Positions 18,568 through 28,126 of a stretch of DNA of 53,634 bases are shown here, piece by piece. The DNA is from Nevskia sp. Its GTDB lineage: Bacteria > Pseudomonadota > Gammaproteobacteria > Nevskiales > Nevskiaceae. The position numbers were made by a program, and so were the translations under genes. The notes under the pieces were generated by a model. That model was not told where the DNA came from. It did no database searches and saw only the letters and a program-made list of their open reading frames with translations. Each line of letters begins with the position of its first letter. The first letter of the stretch is position 1. The DNA lies in the NCBI GenBank assembly GCA_030694365.1, contig JAUXYM010000029.1, positions 1-53,634 on the forward strand. The letters are read 5' to 3'.

Positions 18568-19256
18568 CGCCCCGGTTCCGCGCCCCAGAGCAGCTTGTGC
18601 AACTGCATCTGGAAGCGCACATGCAAACGATCGGCGACGATCCAGTCGGCCAGTTCGCGGGCGGCGACTTCGCCGGCGCTCGGCGAGAACAGCACGGTGT
18701 GGCGGTTACACAAGGCATGCTCGACGATGATGGCTTTGGCCCAGTCGTAATCGGCGCGGCTGCAGAGCACGAACTTGATCTGATCCTGGGGATTCAGCAG
18801 CGGCAGATTCGACCAGCGGTTGCGCTCGACTTCGCTCGAGCCTGGCGTCTTGATGTCGAGAATCTTGACCACCCGCGGATCAACGGCCGCAACATCGATG
18901 GCGCCGCTGGTCTCCAGCGATACCGTGTAGCCGGCATCACAGAGTGAGCTCAGCAATGGCAGGCAGGCTTTCTGGGCCAGCGGTTCACCGCCGGTCACAC
19001 AGACGTGGCGAACGCCGTGACTGGCAACGGTGGCCAGCACCTCGGCCTGCTCATGCCAGTGGCCGCCGTGAAAGGCGTAAGCGGTATCGCAATACTGGCA
19101 ACGCAGCGGGCAGCCGGTCAGACGCACGAACACCGTCGGACAGCCGACGAAGGTCGACTCGCCCTGCAACGACAGAAAGATTTCAGTGAGCTTGAGACGG
19201 GTCGCCGATACTGCCGGGCGCGTCTTGCGCACGGGCTCGACGGCGATGGGAGTCAC
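18564..19256 (-). CDS. queE: 7-carboxy-7-deazaguanine synthase QueE (radical SAM)
   Basis: A 230-residue radical SAM enzyme that rearranges 6-carboxytetrahydropterin to 7-carboxy-7-deazaguanine. The cluster-binding block is CPLRCQYCDTAYAF, preceded by EIFLSLQGESTFVG, and the SAM motif is VTGGEPLAQ. Downstream queC uses its product, and cpoB-pal-tolB lie upstream on the same strand, as in Pseudomonas-like genomes. Confidence 0.95.
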   Translation of the reverse strand: MTPIAVEPVRKTRPAVSATRLKLTEIFLSLQGESTFVGCPTVFVRLTGCPLRCQYCDTAYAFHGGHWHEQAEVLATVASHGVRHVCVTGGEPLAQKACLPLLSSLCDAGYTVSLETSGAIDVAAVDPRVVKILDIKTPGSSEVERNRWSNLPLLNPQDQIKFVLCSRADYDWAKAIIVEHALCNRHTVLFSPSAGEVAARELADWIVADRLHVRFQMQLHKLLWGAEPGR

Positions 19257-19282
19257 ATCAAGGCTCAGCTACAGCAACATGC

Positions 19283-20113
19283 TCAGCGCAATTGGCTGAG
19301 CCGGGTGCGTGCCTGTGGGGCAGCGCTGGAATTCGGGAACTCCTTGATCACGCGGTTATAGGCCGCCTTGGCCTGATCCGCTTTCTTCTGCTCCTGCTGG
19401 ATGATGCCGGTCTTCAGCAAGGCATCCGGCACCTTCGGACTGGCCGGGAATTTCTCGAGCAGCGAGCGGTAACTTGCCAGCGCGTTCGGATAATCCTTCT
19501 TGATGTAATACGACTCGCCGGTCCAGTACCAGGCGTTGTCCGAGTAATTGCCCTGAGGATACTTGGCGAGCATGGCCTTGAAACCGGCCGTGGCATCGTC
19601 GTACTTGCCAGCTTTCAGCTGGTCGAAGCTCTTCAGATACAGCGCTTCCTCATCGGCGGCCGAACTCGGCGGCGGCGCAACAGCGCCTCCGAGTGGCGGT
19701 GCCACTGTTGAATCAACTCCGGGGACGATGCTGCCATCGGCGGTGCCGATCGCATGGGCTTCAAGCCCCTTGATGCGAGCATCGAACGAGGTGATCGCTT
19801 CCTGCTGTCGCCGTTCCGACTGATCGAAGTCGTAACGCAACTGCTCGATCAAGCCACGCAGCTTGCCCAGATCCTCGCCGACCTTCTGATCCCGGCCGGC
19901 ATCGACCATGGTCTGGCGTCGCGAGACTTCCGCGAGCTTGGTCTCGACAGCCTGCAGGCGCCGCTCTTCAGGACTCAGCGCCTGCTGGCCGTTGATCGGG
20001 CCGCCGTAATTGCTCGCCGCACATCCGTTCAGCGCCAGCACCGCAAGCAGCGGTGCCAGCCGGGTCGAACGGATGATGCGACGACCTGTGACAACAATCA
20101 CAGCGGCCGACAT
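19283..20113 (-). CDS. cpoB: Cell division coordinator CpoB (YbgF), Tol-Pal-associated TPR protein
   Basis: A 276-residue envelope protein that coordinates peptidoglycan synthesis with Tol-Pal constriction. After a signal sequence come a coiled coil (about 45-100), a Pro/Ala-rich linker and C-terminal TPRs (YLKSFDQLKAGKYDDAT, AWYWTGESYYIKKDYPNALASY). The signal ends ALNGCAAS, which resembles a lipobox; E. coli CpoB is not a lipoprotein, so this copy may be anchored. ATG 20113 is chosen, five bases after the pal stop; it lacks a clear Shine-Dalgarno and may be coupled to pal. Confidence 0.93.
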   Translation of the reverse strand: MSAAVIVVTGRRIIRSTRLAPLLAVLALNGCAASNYGGPINGQQALSPEERRLQAVETKLAEVSRRQTMVDAGRDQKVGEDLGKLRGLIEQLRYDFDQSERRQQEAITSFDARIKGLEAHAIGTADGSIVPGVDSTVAPPLGGAVAPPPSSAADEEALYLKSFDQLKAGKYDDATAGFKAMLAKYPQGNYSDNAWYWTGESYYIKKDYPNALASYRSLLEKFPASPKVPDALLKTGIIQQEQKKADQAKAAYNRVIKEFPNSSAAPQARTRLSQLR

Positions 20114-20118
20114 CGGTC

Positions 20119-20631
20119 TTATTGACCGACGATTTCGACGCGACGATTCTGCGACCACGACGCTTCGTCATGGCCCATCGCGACCGGCTTTTCTTCGCCG
20201 TTCGAGGTCAGCTCCAACTGGCTGGCAGAAACGCCGGCCGACTGCAGGGCGGCGCTGACGGCGGCCGAACGACGCTCGCCCAGCGACAGGTTGTACTCGC
20301 GGGTGCCGCGCTCATCGGTATTGCCCTGCAGCTGGGCCTTCGAGGTCGGGTTGGCGGTCAGGAAGCGCGCCCAGGCAGCGACGACTTCCTTCGATTCAGC
20401 CTTCAGATCGCTCGAGTCGAAATCGAAATAAACGATGCTCTGAGCCGAGGCCGGAGTGCTGGCACCGGTGCCCTTGCCGCCAGCCGAGGTGGCAACGCCG
20501 CCCTGGGAGGTGGACGTCGGCGCAACCGCATCCGACGGGGCGTTGGCATTCTTGTCACCGGTGCTGGAGCAGCCGGTGGCGATGGCAGCAGCAGCGAGGG
20601 TTGCGCAGACGAACCACTTGTTGTTCAACAT
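20119..20631 (-). CDS. pal: Peptidoglycan-associated lipoprotein Pal
   Basis: A 170-residue outer-membrane lipoprotein. The signal peptide ends in the lipobox IATGC, followed by a flexible Ser/Ala/Gly linker and an OmpA-like domain (about 65-170). That domain carries IVYFDFDSSDL and TDERGTREYNLSLGERR, the peptidoglycan-binding signature. It sits between tolB and cpoB in the standard order. Confidence 0.97.
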   Translation of the reverse strand: MLNNKWFVCATLAAAAIATGCSSTGDKNANAPSDAVAPTSTSQGGVATSAGGKGTGASTPASAQSIVYFDFDSSDLKAESKEVVAAWARFLTANPTSKAQLQGNTDERGTREYNLSLGERRSAAVSAALQSAGVSASQLELTSNGEEKPVAMGHDEASWSQNRRVEIVGQ

Positions 20632-20723
20632 TTTTCAAAACTCCTTGACGACGACTTTAGTTGGCGATGATGAACCCTTGCGGGTGACAAGCTGAAGAAA
20701 CTCAAATAAATCAAAAGTACAGA

Positions 20724-22016
20724 TCAAGGCTTGGTATACGGTGCCCAGGCCGGTTCCCGGACATCGCCGGTGTGCCGCAAACGTTGACGGACGGAGCCAT
20801 CGGTCGAGACCGTGGCAAGCTCGGCACCGGCTGAACCCTGTCGCGTGTAGATCACGACGGCGCTGTTGGGCGCGAAACTGGGGCCTTCATCCAGCGGGCC
20901 GTCGCTGACCAGGCGCATGACGCCAGTCGCTATATCCACAAGCCCGATACGATAACCGGAACCGTTGTAATTAACCAGCGCAAGAGTCTTGCCATCGGGT
21001 GAAAACCGTGGCTGCTCGTTGCGACGGCCTTCGAAAGTCAGCCTTTTCGCTTCACCGCCATCGATGCTCATGGTGTAGATCTGCGCAGTGCCGCTGCGAT
21101 CGGACAGGAAGGCCACGGTGCGGCCATCGGCTGAAACCGTCGGCGAGGTATCGATCGCGAAGCTGTCGGTCAGACGGCGGCGGCTTTTGCTCGCCAGATC
21201 GATGACGTAGATATCCGAGTTCTTCTGGAAACTCAGCGTCACCACCAGCTTGCTGCCGTCTGGCGTCCACGACGGCGCGCTGTTGATGCCTTTCTCGCCG
21301 AGAAAGGTCACGTATTCGCCAGTCGCCGGGGTCTGGATGATGACTTTCGAGCGGCCGGCCTCGAAGGTGACATAGGCGATGCGACGGCCATCCGGCGACC
21401 ACGACGGCGACAGCAGCGGCTCGAAGCTGCGGGCGATTTCGCGCGGATTCTCGCCATCGGCATCGGCCCAGATCAGCTTGAACTGGCGGCGTCCGCCGGT
21501 CTGGATCGAGGTGACGTAGGCGATTCGGGTATCAAAGATGCCCTTGGTACCGGTCAGTTTTTCATAGATCTGATCGGCCACCTTGTGCGCCATCGACCGC
21601 CATTCGGTGGCGCGGGTCGCGGTGGCTTCGATGGTCAGGATCTTCTGGGTCCGGAACACGTCGTACAGCTCGGCCGTGGTCTTGGCACCGCCGCCCGGCA
21701 GCGCCTGCACCTGGCCGATCACCAGCGCTTCCTGGCCGAGCGCCCGCCAAGTGCGGTAATCGACCTGCGGCTCGGTCACCGGCAGCGGATCGAAACCTTT
21801 CATGTCGGCGCGCGGCAGCGACAGGAACTGGCCGCTGCGATCGAGATCGGCACCAATGATCTGGGCGACGTCGACAACCCCACCCGGTGCCTGCTGGAAC
21901 GGCACGACGGCGATCGGCTGAGCGCGCTTGGACCCGCCGACGACAGTGATATCGAGATCGGCCTGGGCCGCAAGACTTGCGAGCAGCAGGCATCCGGTGA
22001 GCAGTCTTCTGAGCAT
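20724..22016 (-). CDS. tolB: Tol-Pal system periplasmic protein TolB
   Basis: A 430-residue periplasmic beta-propeller protein that binds Pal. It has a short signal peptide (LLTGCLLLASLAAQADLD), an N-terminal domain (about 20-165) and WD-like propeller repeats such as LLSPSWSPDGRRIAYVTF and RFSPDGKTLALVN. Length is normal. It follows tolA after 35 bases. Confidence 0.97.
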   Translation of the reverse strand: MLRRLLTGCLLLASLAAQADLDITVVGGSKRAQPIAVVPFQQAPGGVVDVAQIIGADLDRSGQFLSLPRADMKGFDPLPVTEPQVDYRTWRALGQEALVIGQVQALPGGGAKTTAELYDVFRTQKILTIEATATRATEWRSMAHKVADQIYEKLTGTKGIFDTRIAYVTSIQTGGRRQFKLIWADADGENPREIARSFEPLLSPSWSPDGRRIAYVTFEAGRSKVIIQTPATGEYVTFLGEKGINSAPSWTPDGSKLVVTLSFQKNSDIYVIDLASKSRRRLTDSFAIDTSPTVSADGRTVAFLSDRSGTAQIYTMSIDGGEAKRLTFEGRRNEQPRFSPDGKTLALVNYNGSGYRIGLVDIATGVMRLVSDGPLDEGPSFAPNSAVVIYTRQGSAGAELATVSTDGSVRQRLRHTGDVREPAWAPYTKP

Positions 22017-22051
22017 GTCGTGATCCGGTTGTTCGAGTACGTCGCGAGGAC

Positions 22052-22936
22052 TTATCGCGGCTTGAAAGTGATGTTGATGCCGGCCTGAAACGCCCGTGGG
22101 TCGCGCGGCAGTGGCATCGGGCTTGCCTTGTAGACCGCGCGGACCACCGAATCGTCGAACAAGCCGTTGCCGCTCGACTTCTGGATCCGCGCAGCAAGTA
22201 CCTCTCCCGTTGCCGATAGCTGCATGTTGATGACGCAGTTCAAACCCTGATCCGCCGTTCCTGGCGGATAGGTCCAGACGCGCTGGATCGCGGCGACCAG
22301 TTGCGTGCCCCAGATGCTGGCGTCCTGAGCCGTGCGCTCGGCGGTTTCGGCACCCATCGCCGACGCCAGTTCCGCTTCGAGCGCGCGCTTGGCTTCGGCT
22401 TCACGCTTGGTCTGCTCGGCCTTTTTCTTCTTCTCGGCGGTGAGGCGCTTTTCCTCCTCCTCGATCGTCGAGCGCGCCAGATCTTCCTGGCGCTGCTGGT
22501 CTTCGCTTTCCTTCTTTTTCTTGGCGTCCTCAGCGAGTTTCTTTTTATCGGCGAGTTCGACAGCCTGCTTCTTCAGCAGCGCTTCCTGCGCAGTCTTCAG
22601 CTCAGTGGCTTTTTGTTCAGCCGCCTTCTGCTGCTGCTTGGCTTCCTGTTCCTGCTGCTGCTTGCGCTGAGCTTCGGCCGGGTCCGGTTTCGGCGGCGTT
22701 GGTGGCGTTTCTGGTGGCGTTTCGGGCTTCACCGGCTCCGGGGCCGGCGGCTCGGGTGCCGGTTCCGGCTTCGGTGCGGCATTCGGCTTCGGCAGTTCGT
22801 TCGCCGAAATCAGTGTGCCCTGGATGATCGACACCGGCTCGGGCACGCGGCCGCACTGCACGCCGCTGAACAGCAGCCCGAACACCGCGAGATGCAGCGC
22901 AAACGCTGCAACGATATGGCGCGTCTGTAGCTTCAT
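22052..22936 (-). CDS. tolA: Tol-Pal system protein TolA
   Basis: A 294-residue inner-membrane protein spanning the periplasm. One N-terminal membrane helix (about 8-26) is followed by a Pro-rich segment, a long Lys/Glu/Gln-rich helical domain (about 85-205) and a C-terminal TonB/TolA-like domain (WGTQLVAAIQRVWTYPP to INITFKPR). Its start overlaps the tolR stop by four bases. The helical domain is shorter than in E. coli TolA. Confidence 0.95.
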   Translation of the reverse strand: MKLQTRHIVAAFALHLAVFGLLFSGVQCGRVPEPVSIIQGTLISANELPKPNAAPKPEPAPEPPAPEPVKPETPPETPPTPPKPDPAEAQRKQQQEQEAKQQQKAAEQKATELKTAQEALLKKQAVELADKKKLAEDAKKKKESEDQQRQEDLARSTIEEEEKRLTAEKKKKAEQTKREAEAKRALEAELASAMGAETAERTAQDASIWGTQLVAAIQRVWTYPPGTADQGLNCVINMQLSATGEVLAARIQKSSGNGLFDDSVVRAVYKASPMPLPRDPRAFQAGINITFKPR

Positions 22937-23400
22937 CCGCGCTCGGGTTTGGCGGAGGCTGCCCGTGGCACCGTCGGCGCATCGGTGACGAAGCCGATCT
23001 TGGCCGCGCCAGCCGCCTGCAGCAGCGACATGCCGTTGGCGACGCGATCGTACTTGACGCCCTTGTCGGCGCGGATCAACACCATGGTCTGCGGCTTGTT
23101 GCGCAGGATCGCGCCAACCCGGTCGATCACTGTCTGGTCTTCCAGCGCTTTCTTGGCATCACCGCCGGCATCGAGGAAATACTCGCCGCGAGCGCTGACG
23201 AACAGGGTCAGCGGCTCGTCGTCGGCAGACAGCGTTTCCGCCGTCGCCTGCGGCAGCTCGACATCGATGCCCTGGGTCATCAGCGGCGCAGTGACCATGA
23301 AGATCACCAGCAGCACCAGCATCACGTCGATGTAGGGCACCACATTCATTTCGGCGCTCAACCGCCGCTTGCCCTTCTTGGGCGAGACCGAACCCGCCAT
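22933..23400 (-). CDS. tolR: Tol-Pal system proton-channel subunit TolR
   Basis: A 155-residue ExbD/TolR-family protein. Its single membrane helix carries the functional Asp in VVPYIDVMLVLLVIFMVTAP, and a periplasmic domain follows. With TolQ it uses the proton-motive force to energise TolA. It overlaps tolQ by one base (TGATG) and tolA by four, so translation is coupled. Confidence 0.96.
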   Translation of the reverse strand: MAGSVSPKKGKRRLSAEMNVVPYIDVMLVLLVIFMVTAPLMTQGIDVELPQATAETLSADDEPLTLFVSARGEYFLDAGGDAKKALEDQTVIDRVGAILRNKPQTMVLIRADKGVKYDRVANGMSLLQAAGAAKIGFVTDAPTVPRAASAKPERG

Positions 23401-24086
23401 CAGCCGGCCCTCGAACCGCCGCGCAGGCCGCGATCGACGATGCCGGTCAACTCTTCGGCAAAGGTCGAGAAACGGTTTTCAAGGCGATCGACGCGGGCGA
23501 CGAAGAAGTTATAGGCGACGACTGCCGGAATCGCCGCGAACAAGCCGATGGCGGTGGCGATCAGCGCCTCAGCGATGCCGGGCGCGACCGAGGCCAGCGT
23601 CGCCTGCTTGACGTTGCCGATCGAGACGAAGGCATTGACGATGCCCCAGACGGTGCCGAGCAGGCCGACATAGGGGCTGGTCGAGCCGATCGTTGCCAGC
23701 AGGCTCAGGCCACCTTCGAGCTTCTCGGTTTCGCGGGCCATGACCACCCGCATCTGGCGTTGCACGGCGGCCAGCGCGTCATCGGGCGGGATGTTGGCGA
23801 CCTGCTGGCGTTTGAATTCCTTGTAGCCGGCGCGAAAGATCAGCGGCAGGCCTTCTTCAGGCTCGCCGCCACGGCGATGGGATTCGTACAGATCATCCAT
23901 CGAGCCGCCGGACCAGAAGCGCGTTTCGAACGCGATCGCCTGATTCTGGATGCGCGAAAGCAAGCCGCGCTTGGCAAGAATCACCGCCCAGGACGCCAGC
24001 GAAGCGGCGATCAGCACAGCGATCACCAGCTTCACCGGGATGGTGGCTTCCAGAACCAGCTGTGTCAGCGAAAATGTGCCACTCAT
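23400..24086 (-). CDS. tolQ: Tol-Pal system proton-channel subunit TolQ
   Basis: A 228-residue MotA/TolQ/ExbB-family inner-membrane protein with three predicted membrane segments. Characteristic stretches are LSLLATIGSTSPYVGLLGTV and IAEALIATAIGLFAAIPAV. AGGGGTAGG lies just upstream of ATG 24086. It follows ybgC after 30 bases in the usual ybgC-tolQRAB-pal order. Confidence 0.96.
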   Translation of the reverse strand: MSGTFSLTQLVLEATIPVKLVIAVLIAASLASWAVILAKRGLLSRIQNQAIAFETRFWSGGSMDDLYESHRRGGEPEEGLPLIFRAGYKEFKRQQVANIPPDDALAAVQRQMRVVMARETEKLEGGLSLLATIGSTSPYVGLLGTVWGIVNAFVSIGNVKQATLASVAPGIAEALIATAIGLFAAIPAVVAYNFFVARVDRLENRFSTFAEELTGIVDRGLRGGSRAG

Positions 24087-24116
24087 TCGATACCTACCCC
24101 TAGTGTTCGGTTGCGG

Positions 24117-24590
24117 TTATGCAGCGCTGCTTGATGGATTGCGAGGTGCAGCATTTTCCACTGTCTGGACGCGAATGCGAAAGCCGTCCGGCAGCGCGCA
24201 GGGTTTGAAGCTGGTGGCATCGACGCTGACCACTTTCACTTCGGCCTCGGCCAGCAGTTTGCCGCCGACATCGCCGAGCCGCAGTTGCTGCGTCATCACC
24301 AGGCTGGCCCGCTTCAGTTCCGTGACGGCGACCGTGGCGATCAGCGCGTCATCGAGCCGAGCCGGCGAACGAAAGGTGACTTCCACGCGGCTGACCGTGA
24401 ATGCCACCTCAAGCTCGTGACGCAGGCTTTCCTGAGAATAGCCGAGCGAGCGCAGCCATTCGGTACGGGCGCGCTCGAAGAACTTCAGATAATTGGCGTG
24501 GTAGACCACGCCGCTGACATCGGTGTCCTCGTAATAGACCCGCAGGGGCCACGAGAAGCCTGATGCCCCGTTCAAGGAGTGGGTCGACAT
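24117..24590 (-). CDS. ybgC: Acyl-CoA thioesterase YbgC (4-hydroxybenzoyl-CoA thioesterase family)
   Basis: A 157-residue hotdog-fold thioesterase associated with the Tol-Pal locus. The catalytic block is YYEDTDVSGVVYHANYLKFF, containing the conserved Asp and His. ATG 24590 fits the family start; an upstream in-frame start at 24638 adds a non-homologous leader. The ribosome-binding site is weak. Confidence 0.94.
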   Translation of the reverse strand: MSTHSLNGASGFSWPLRVYYEDTDVSGVVYHANYLKFFERARTEWLRSLGYSQESLRHELEVAFTVSRVEVTFRSPARLDDALIATVAVTELKRASLVMTQQLRLGDVGGKLLAEAEVKVVSVDATSFKPCALPDGFRIRVQTVENAAPRNPSSSAA

Positions 24591-24674
24591 CCAATTATTA
24601 TCCCTGTTTTTGCGGCAGCGCAGCAATTGACCCGTCAAACAGGCTCGAGTTCAAGGTTTTCGACCAGGCAGGGG

Positions 24675-25748
<1,074 letters not shown>

Positions 25749-25931
25749 GCCGCATTGTAGTGGAGCCCGCTGCAGCTACGGACGATCGCGCGACCACGAA
25801 CCCCGTCGAGCCCCGTCCAGCAGACCGGGGCAGACTCGCCGTTGCAGCGGACGGCGAGCTAAGGTGTCGCCGGCGCTTCAGGGCGCGCTTGTTCGCCATC
25901 CCCCCAACAGAACCCGACGAGGAGCAGACGC

Positions 25932-26513
25932 ATGAACAAGGTCAAGGCAGTGGTTGCTTATCACAGCGGCTACGGCCACACGAAGAAGCAGGCGGAAAGC
26001 GTGGCTGCCGGCATCAGCGGTGCCGGGGGCGTCGGCGTGCAGCTGATCAATGTCGCCGACCTCAACGACCACGTCTGGACCGCACTCGAAGAAGCCGACG
26101 CCATCGTCTTCGGCTCGCCCACCTACATGGGCGGCGTGTCGGCCGACTTCAAGAAATTCGCCGATGCCAGTTCCAAGCCCTGGTTCGGCCAGAAGTGGAA
26201 GAACAAGATCGCCGGCGGCTTCACCAACTCGGCGACCATGAACGGCGACAAGTTCTCGACCATCCAGTACATGATCACGCTGTCGATGCAGCACGGCATG
26301 ATCTGGGTCGGCACCGGGCTGATGCCGGCGAATTCCAGCAAGGCGACGCGCAACGACGTCAATTACGTCGGCGGCTTTTCCGGTGCCCTCGCCCAGTCGC
26401 CGAGCGATCTCGGCCCCGACGAAGGCCCGTTGCCCGGCGATCTGGAAACCGCGCGCCTGTACGGCGAGCGCATCGCGCAGATCACCAAGCAGTTCAGAAG
26501 CAGTGGTCAGTGA
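25932..26513 (+). CDS. WrbA-like flavodoxin-family protein (probable NAD(P)H:quinone oxidoreductase)
   Basis: A 193-residue flavodoxin-fold protein. The FMN phosphate loop is HSGYGHTKKQAESV, and later blocks include FGSPTYMGGVSADFKKF and the GGFTNSATMNGDK region. It probably reduces quinones with NAD(P)H, protecting against one-electron redox cycling. It is divergent from ruvB across 183 bases, and AGGAG lies upstream of ATG 25932. Its 3' end enters a repeat shared with the convergent greB. Confidence 0.88.
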   Translation: MNKVKAVVAYHSGYGHTKKQAESVAAGISGAGGVGVQLINVADLNDHVWTALEEADAIVFGSPTYMGGVSADFKKFADASSKPWFGQKWKNKIAGGFTNSATMNGDKFSTIQYMITLSMQHGMIWVGTGLMPANSSKATRNDVNYVGGFSGALAQSPSDLGPDEGPLPGDLETARLYGERIAQITKQFRSSGQ

Positions 26514-26625
26514 CTGGTGGTCAGTGTTCAGTGAGAAGCAAGGCAGCGCAGCAAGTTGCTCTGCTTTTTCTAGCCACTAGCCACTGACCACTAGCCACTG
26601 CTTCACCCGCAGCCACTAGCCACTG
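26501..26625. repeat. Inverted and direct repeats covering the 3' ends of the WrbA-like gene and greB
   Basis: Units of GTGGTCAGTG on the left pair with CACTGACCAC (26582-26591), and the right side repeats AGCCACTAGCCACTG. Both stop codons, TGA at 26511-26513 and the greB TAG at 26616-26618, lie inside the repeat. It may act as a bidirectional terminator but looks like an expanded simple repeat. Confidence 0.7.
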
Positions 26626-27122
26626 CCTCCGTAGCTCACTGCAAGCAACTCCACCTCGGCTTCGCCGCCCGGCAGCATCAGCTTGACCACCTCGCCGGCC
26701 GCGCGCTTGAGCAGCGCGCGCGCCAGCGGCGAGTCGATCGAGATGTAGCCGCGCACCGGATCGATCTCGTCCGCACCGACAATCCGGTAGCGCTTGTCGT
26801 CGCCGTGCTCGTCGTATACCTGCAGCCAGGCACCGAAGTAGACCCGCGTGGGATCGCTCGGTGCGGCGTCGACGACCTTCAGTTCCGGCAGCCGCAACTG
26901 CAGGTAATGGACGCGGCGATCGATCTCGCGCAGTTCCTTCTTGCGGTAGATGTATTCGGCGTTCTCCGAGCGATCACCTTCGGCTGCCGCCGCCGACAGC
27001 GCCCGCACGACCTCGGGCCGGCGGATGCGCCATAACTGCTCGTACTCGGCGCGCAGCCGCGCCGCCCCTTCGGCGGTGATGTACGGCGAACTTTTCGGCG
27101 GCGGTTCCCGGAAGCGACTCAT
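26616..27122 (-). CDS. greB: Transcription elongation factor GreB
   Basis: A 168-residue Gre factor that stimulates transcript cleavage by backtracked RNA polymerase. The N-terminal coiled coil carries the acidic tip in [20 protein letters not shown], and the C-terminal FKBP-like domain includes [19 protein letters not shown]. The long basic stretches and YITAEG start favour GreB over GreA. The last residues GGSG come from the adjacent repeat, so the exact C-terminus may vary between strains. Confidence 0.95.
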   Translation of the reverse strand: MSRFREPPPKSSPYITAEGAARLRAEYEQLWRIRRPEVVRALSAAAAEGDRSENAEYIYRKKELREIDRRVHYLQLRLPELKVVDAAPSDPTRVYFGAWLQVYDEHGDDKRYRIVGADEIDPVRGYISIDSPLARALLKRAAGEVVKLMLPGGEAEVELLAVSYGGSG

Positions 27123-27149
27123 GCCGACAGTATGTTCATCCTGGCCCGT

Positions 27150-28013
27150 TCAACCCTCGCTGGGCGGATTCAGCAGGCTGGCGTATACCCGCGCCACGAA
27201 ATCGGCACCCTGTACCGGGCCTTTTGCCCAGCGCGGATCGAGATCAGCGGTCAGCCGCGCCGCCTGGATCTGCTTCAGGGTCTGGCCGCGCCGCATCGCC
27301 GCCTGCACCCGGTTGCGCACGATCATCAGCATGTTCCGGTAGGCGATCAGCCGGTCACGGGCGACCGGCTCGCCGCGCGCCGGCACGAACTGCACTTCCG
27401 GCCCGCCGATGTTGATCAGCCGGCCGACCGCCGAAATCAGCCCCGATATCGAGCCGCCGCGAGCCACATCGATCGCCGGATACTGCCCGGGCGTATACAG
27501 GCGGCCGACATGCAGCAGATGCGCGGCCGGAAACAGCGCCGCGCAGGCCCCAGCAACCAGGCCGCTCGGTACCCGGAACAGGCCGATCTCGTCACCATTG
27601 AGATGCACCGTATCGCTGTCGGCCAGCGCCACGATCAGCCGTGTGGAGGTCGTCGCCGGCAGCTTGCTGGCGGGTACTTTCAGCAGACGATCAAGGGTTG
27701 CGTGGAGCAACCGGCCATTAGCCATGTACAGCACCGAACCGGCGCTGCGGCTCATGATGAAGCCGGCGTCCGGATCGGTATCGACGATCGCTTTGGGCAC
27801 TTCGCCTTCCAAGGTCGCGGCGATGACGCTCGGTCGCTTGATGTCGACATCGCCGACTACCAGCAGGCCATCGCGTCCTTTCGAGACGATCAGATTGCCG
27901 CCCGGCTGCTTGAGGATCGTCACGCCGCGATCAAGCGCTGTCGCCGTGGCGACTGGCAGCAGTAACAGCACTACAGCCGCCATGCCGAGGCGGCGCATCG
28001 TTCGTACCGTCAT
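27150..28013 (-). CDS. Secreted metallo-beta-lactamase-fold protein lacking metal-binding motifs
   Basis: A 287-residue protein with an N-terminal signal peptide (about 1-26). The framework matches periplasmic MBL-fold proteins: GGNLIVSKGRDGLLVVGD, HVGRLYTPGQYPAIDVARGGSI and a C-terminal DRLIAYRNMLMIVRNRV block. The HxHxDH metal site is replaced by DTDPDAGFIMSRS, and the usual GHG near the end is ARG. It is therefore probably a non-catalytic relative, perhaps a binding or scaffold protein. It lies between greB and the RND exporter on the same strand. Confidence 0.75.
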   Translation of the reverse strand: MTVRTMRRLGMAAVVLLLLPVATATALDRGVTILKQPGGNLIVSKGRDGLLVVGDVDIKRPSVIAATLEGEVPKAIVDTDPDAGFIMSRSAGSVLYMANGRLLHATLDRLLKVPASKLPATTSTRLIVALADSDTVHLNGDEIGLFRVPSGLVAGACAALFPAAHLLHVGRLYTPGQYPAIDVARGGSISGLISAVGRLINIGGPEVQFVPARGEPVARDRLIAYRNMLMIVRNRVQAAMRRGQTLKQIQAARLTADLDPRWAKGPVQGADFVARVYASLLNPPSEG

Positions 28014-28095
28014 CTCCCCTCCTCCCGCTCGATGTCCTGCTTGGTCTTGCTTTTTATTTTTCCGCAGGCCTTATGGTCTGCTGGTAAACACCCGG

Positions 28096-28119
28096 CGGCA
28101 GTGACCGAAATCACTGCCG
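28096..28119 (-). terminator. Hairpin after the RND exporter gene
   Basis: A perfect 9-bp stem (CGGCAGTGA with TCACTGCCG, 6-base loop) lies 8 bases past the exporter stop. No T-run is present on the minus strand, so termination is uncertain. Confidence 0.45.
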
Positions 28120-28126
28120 ACTGCGC

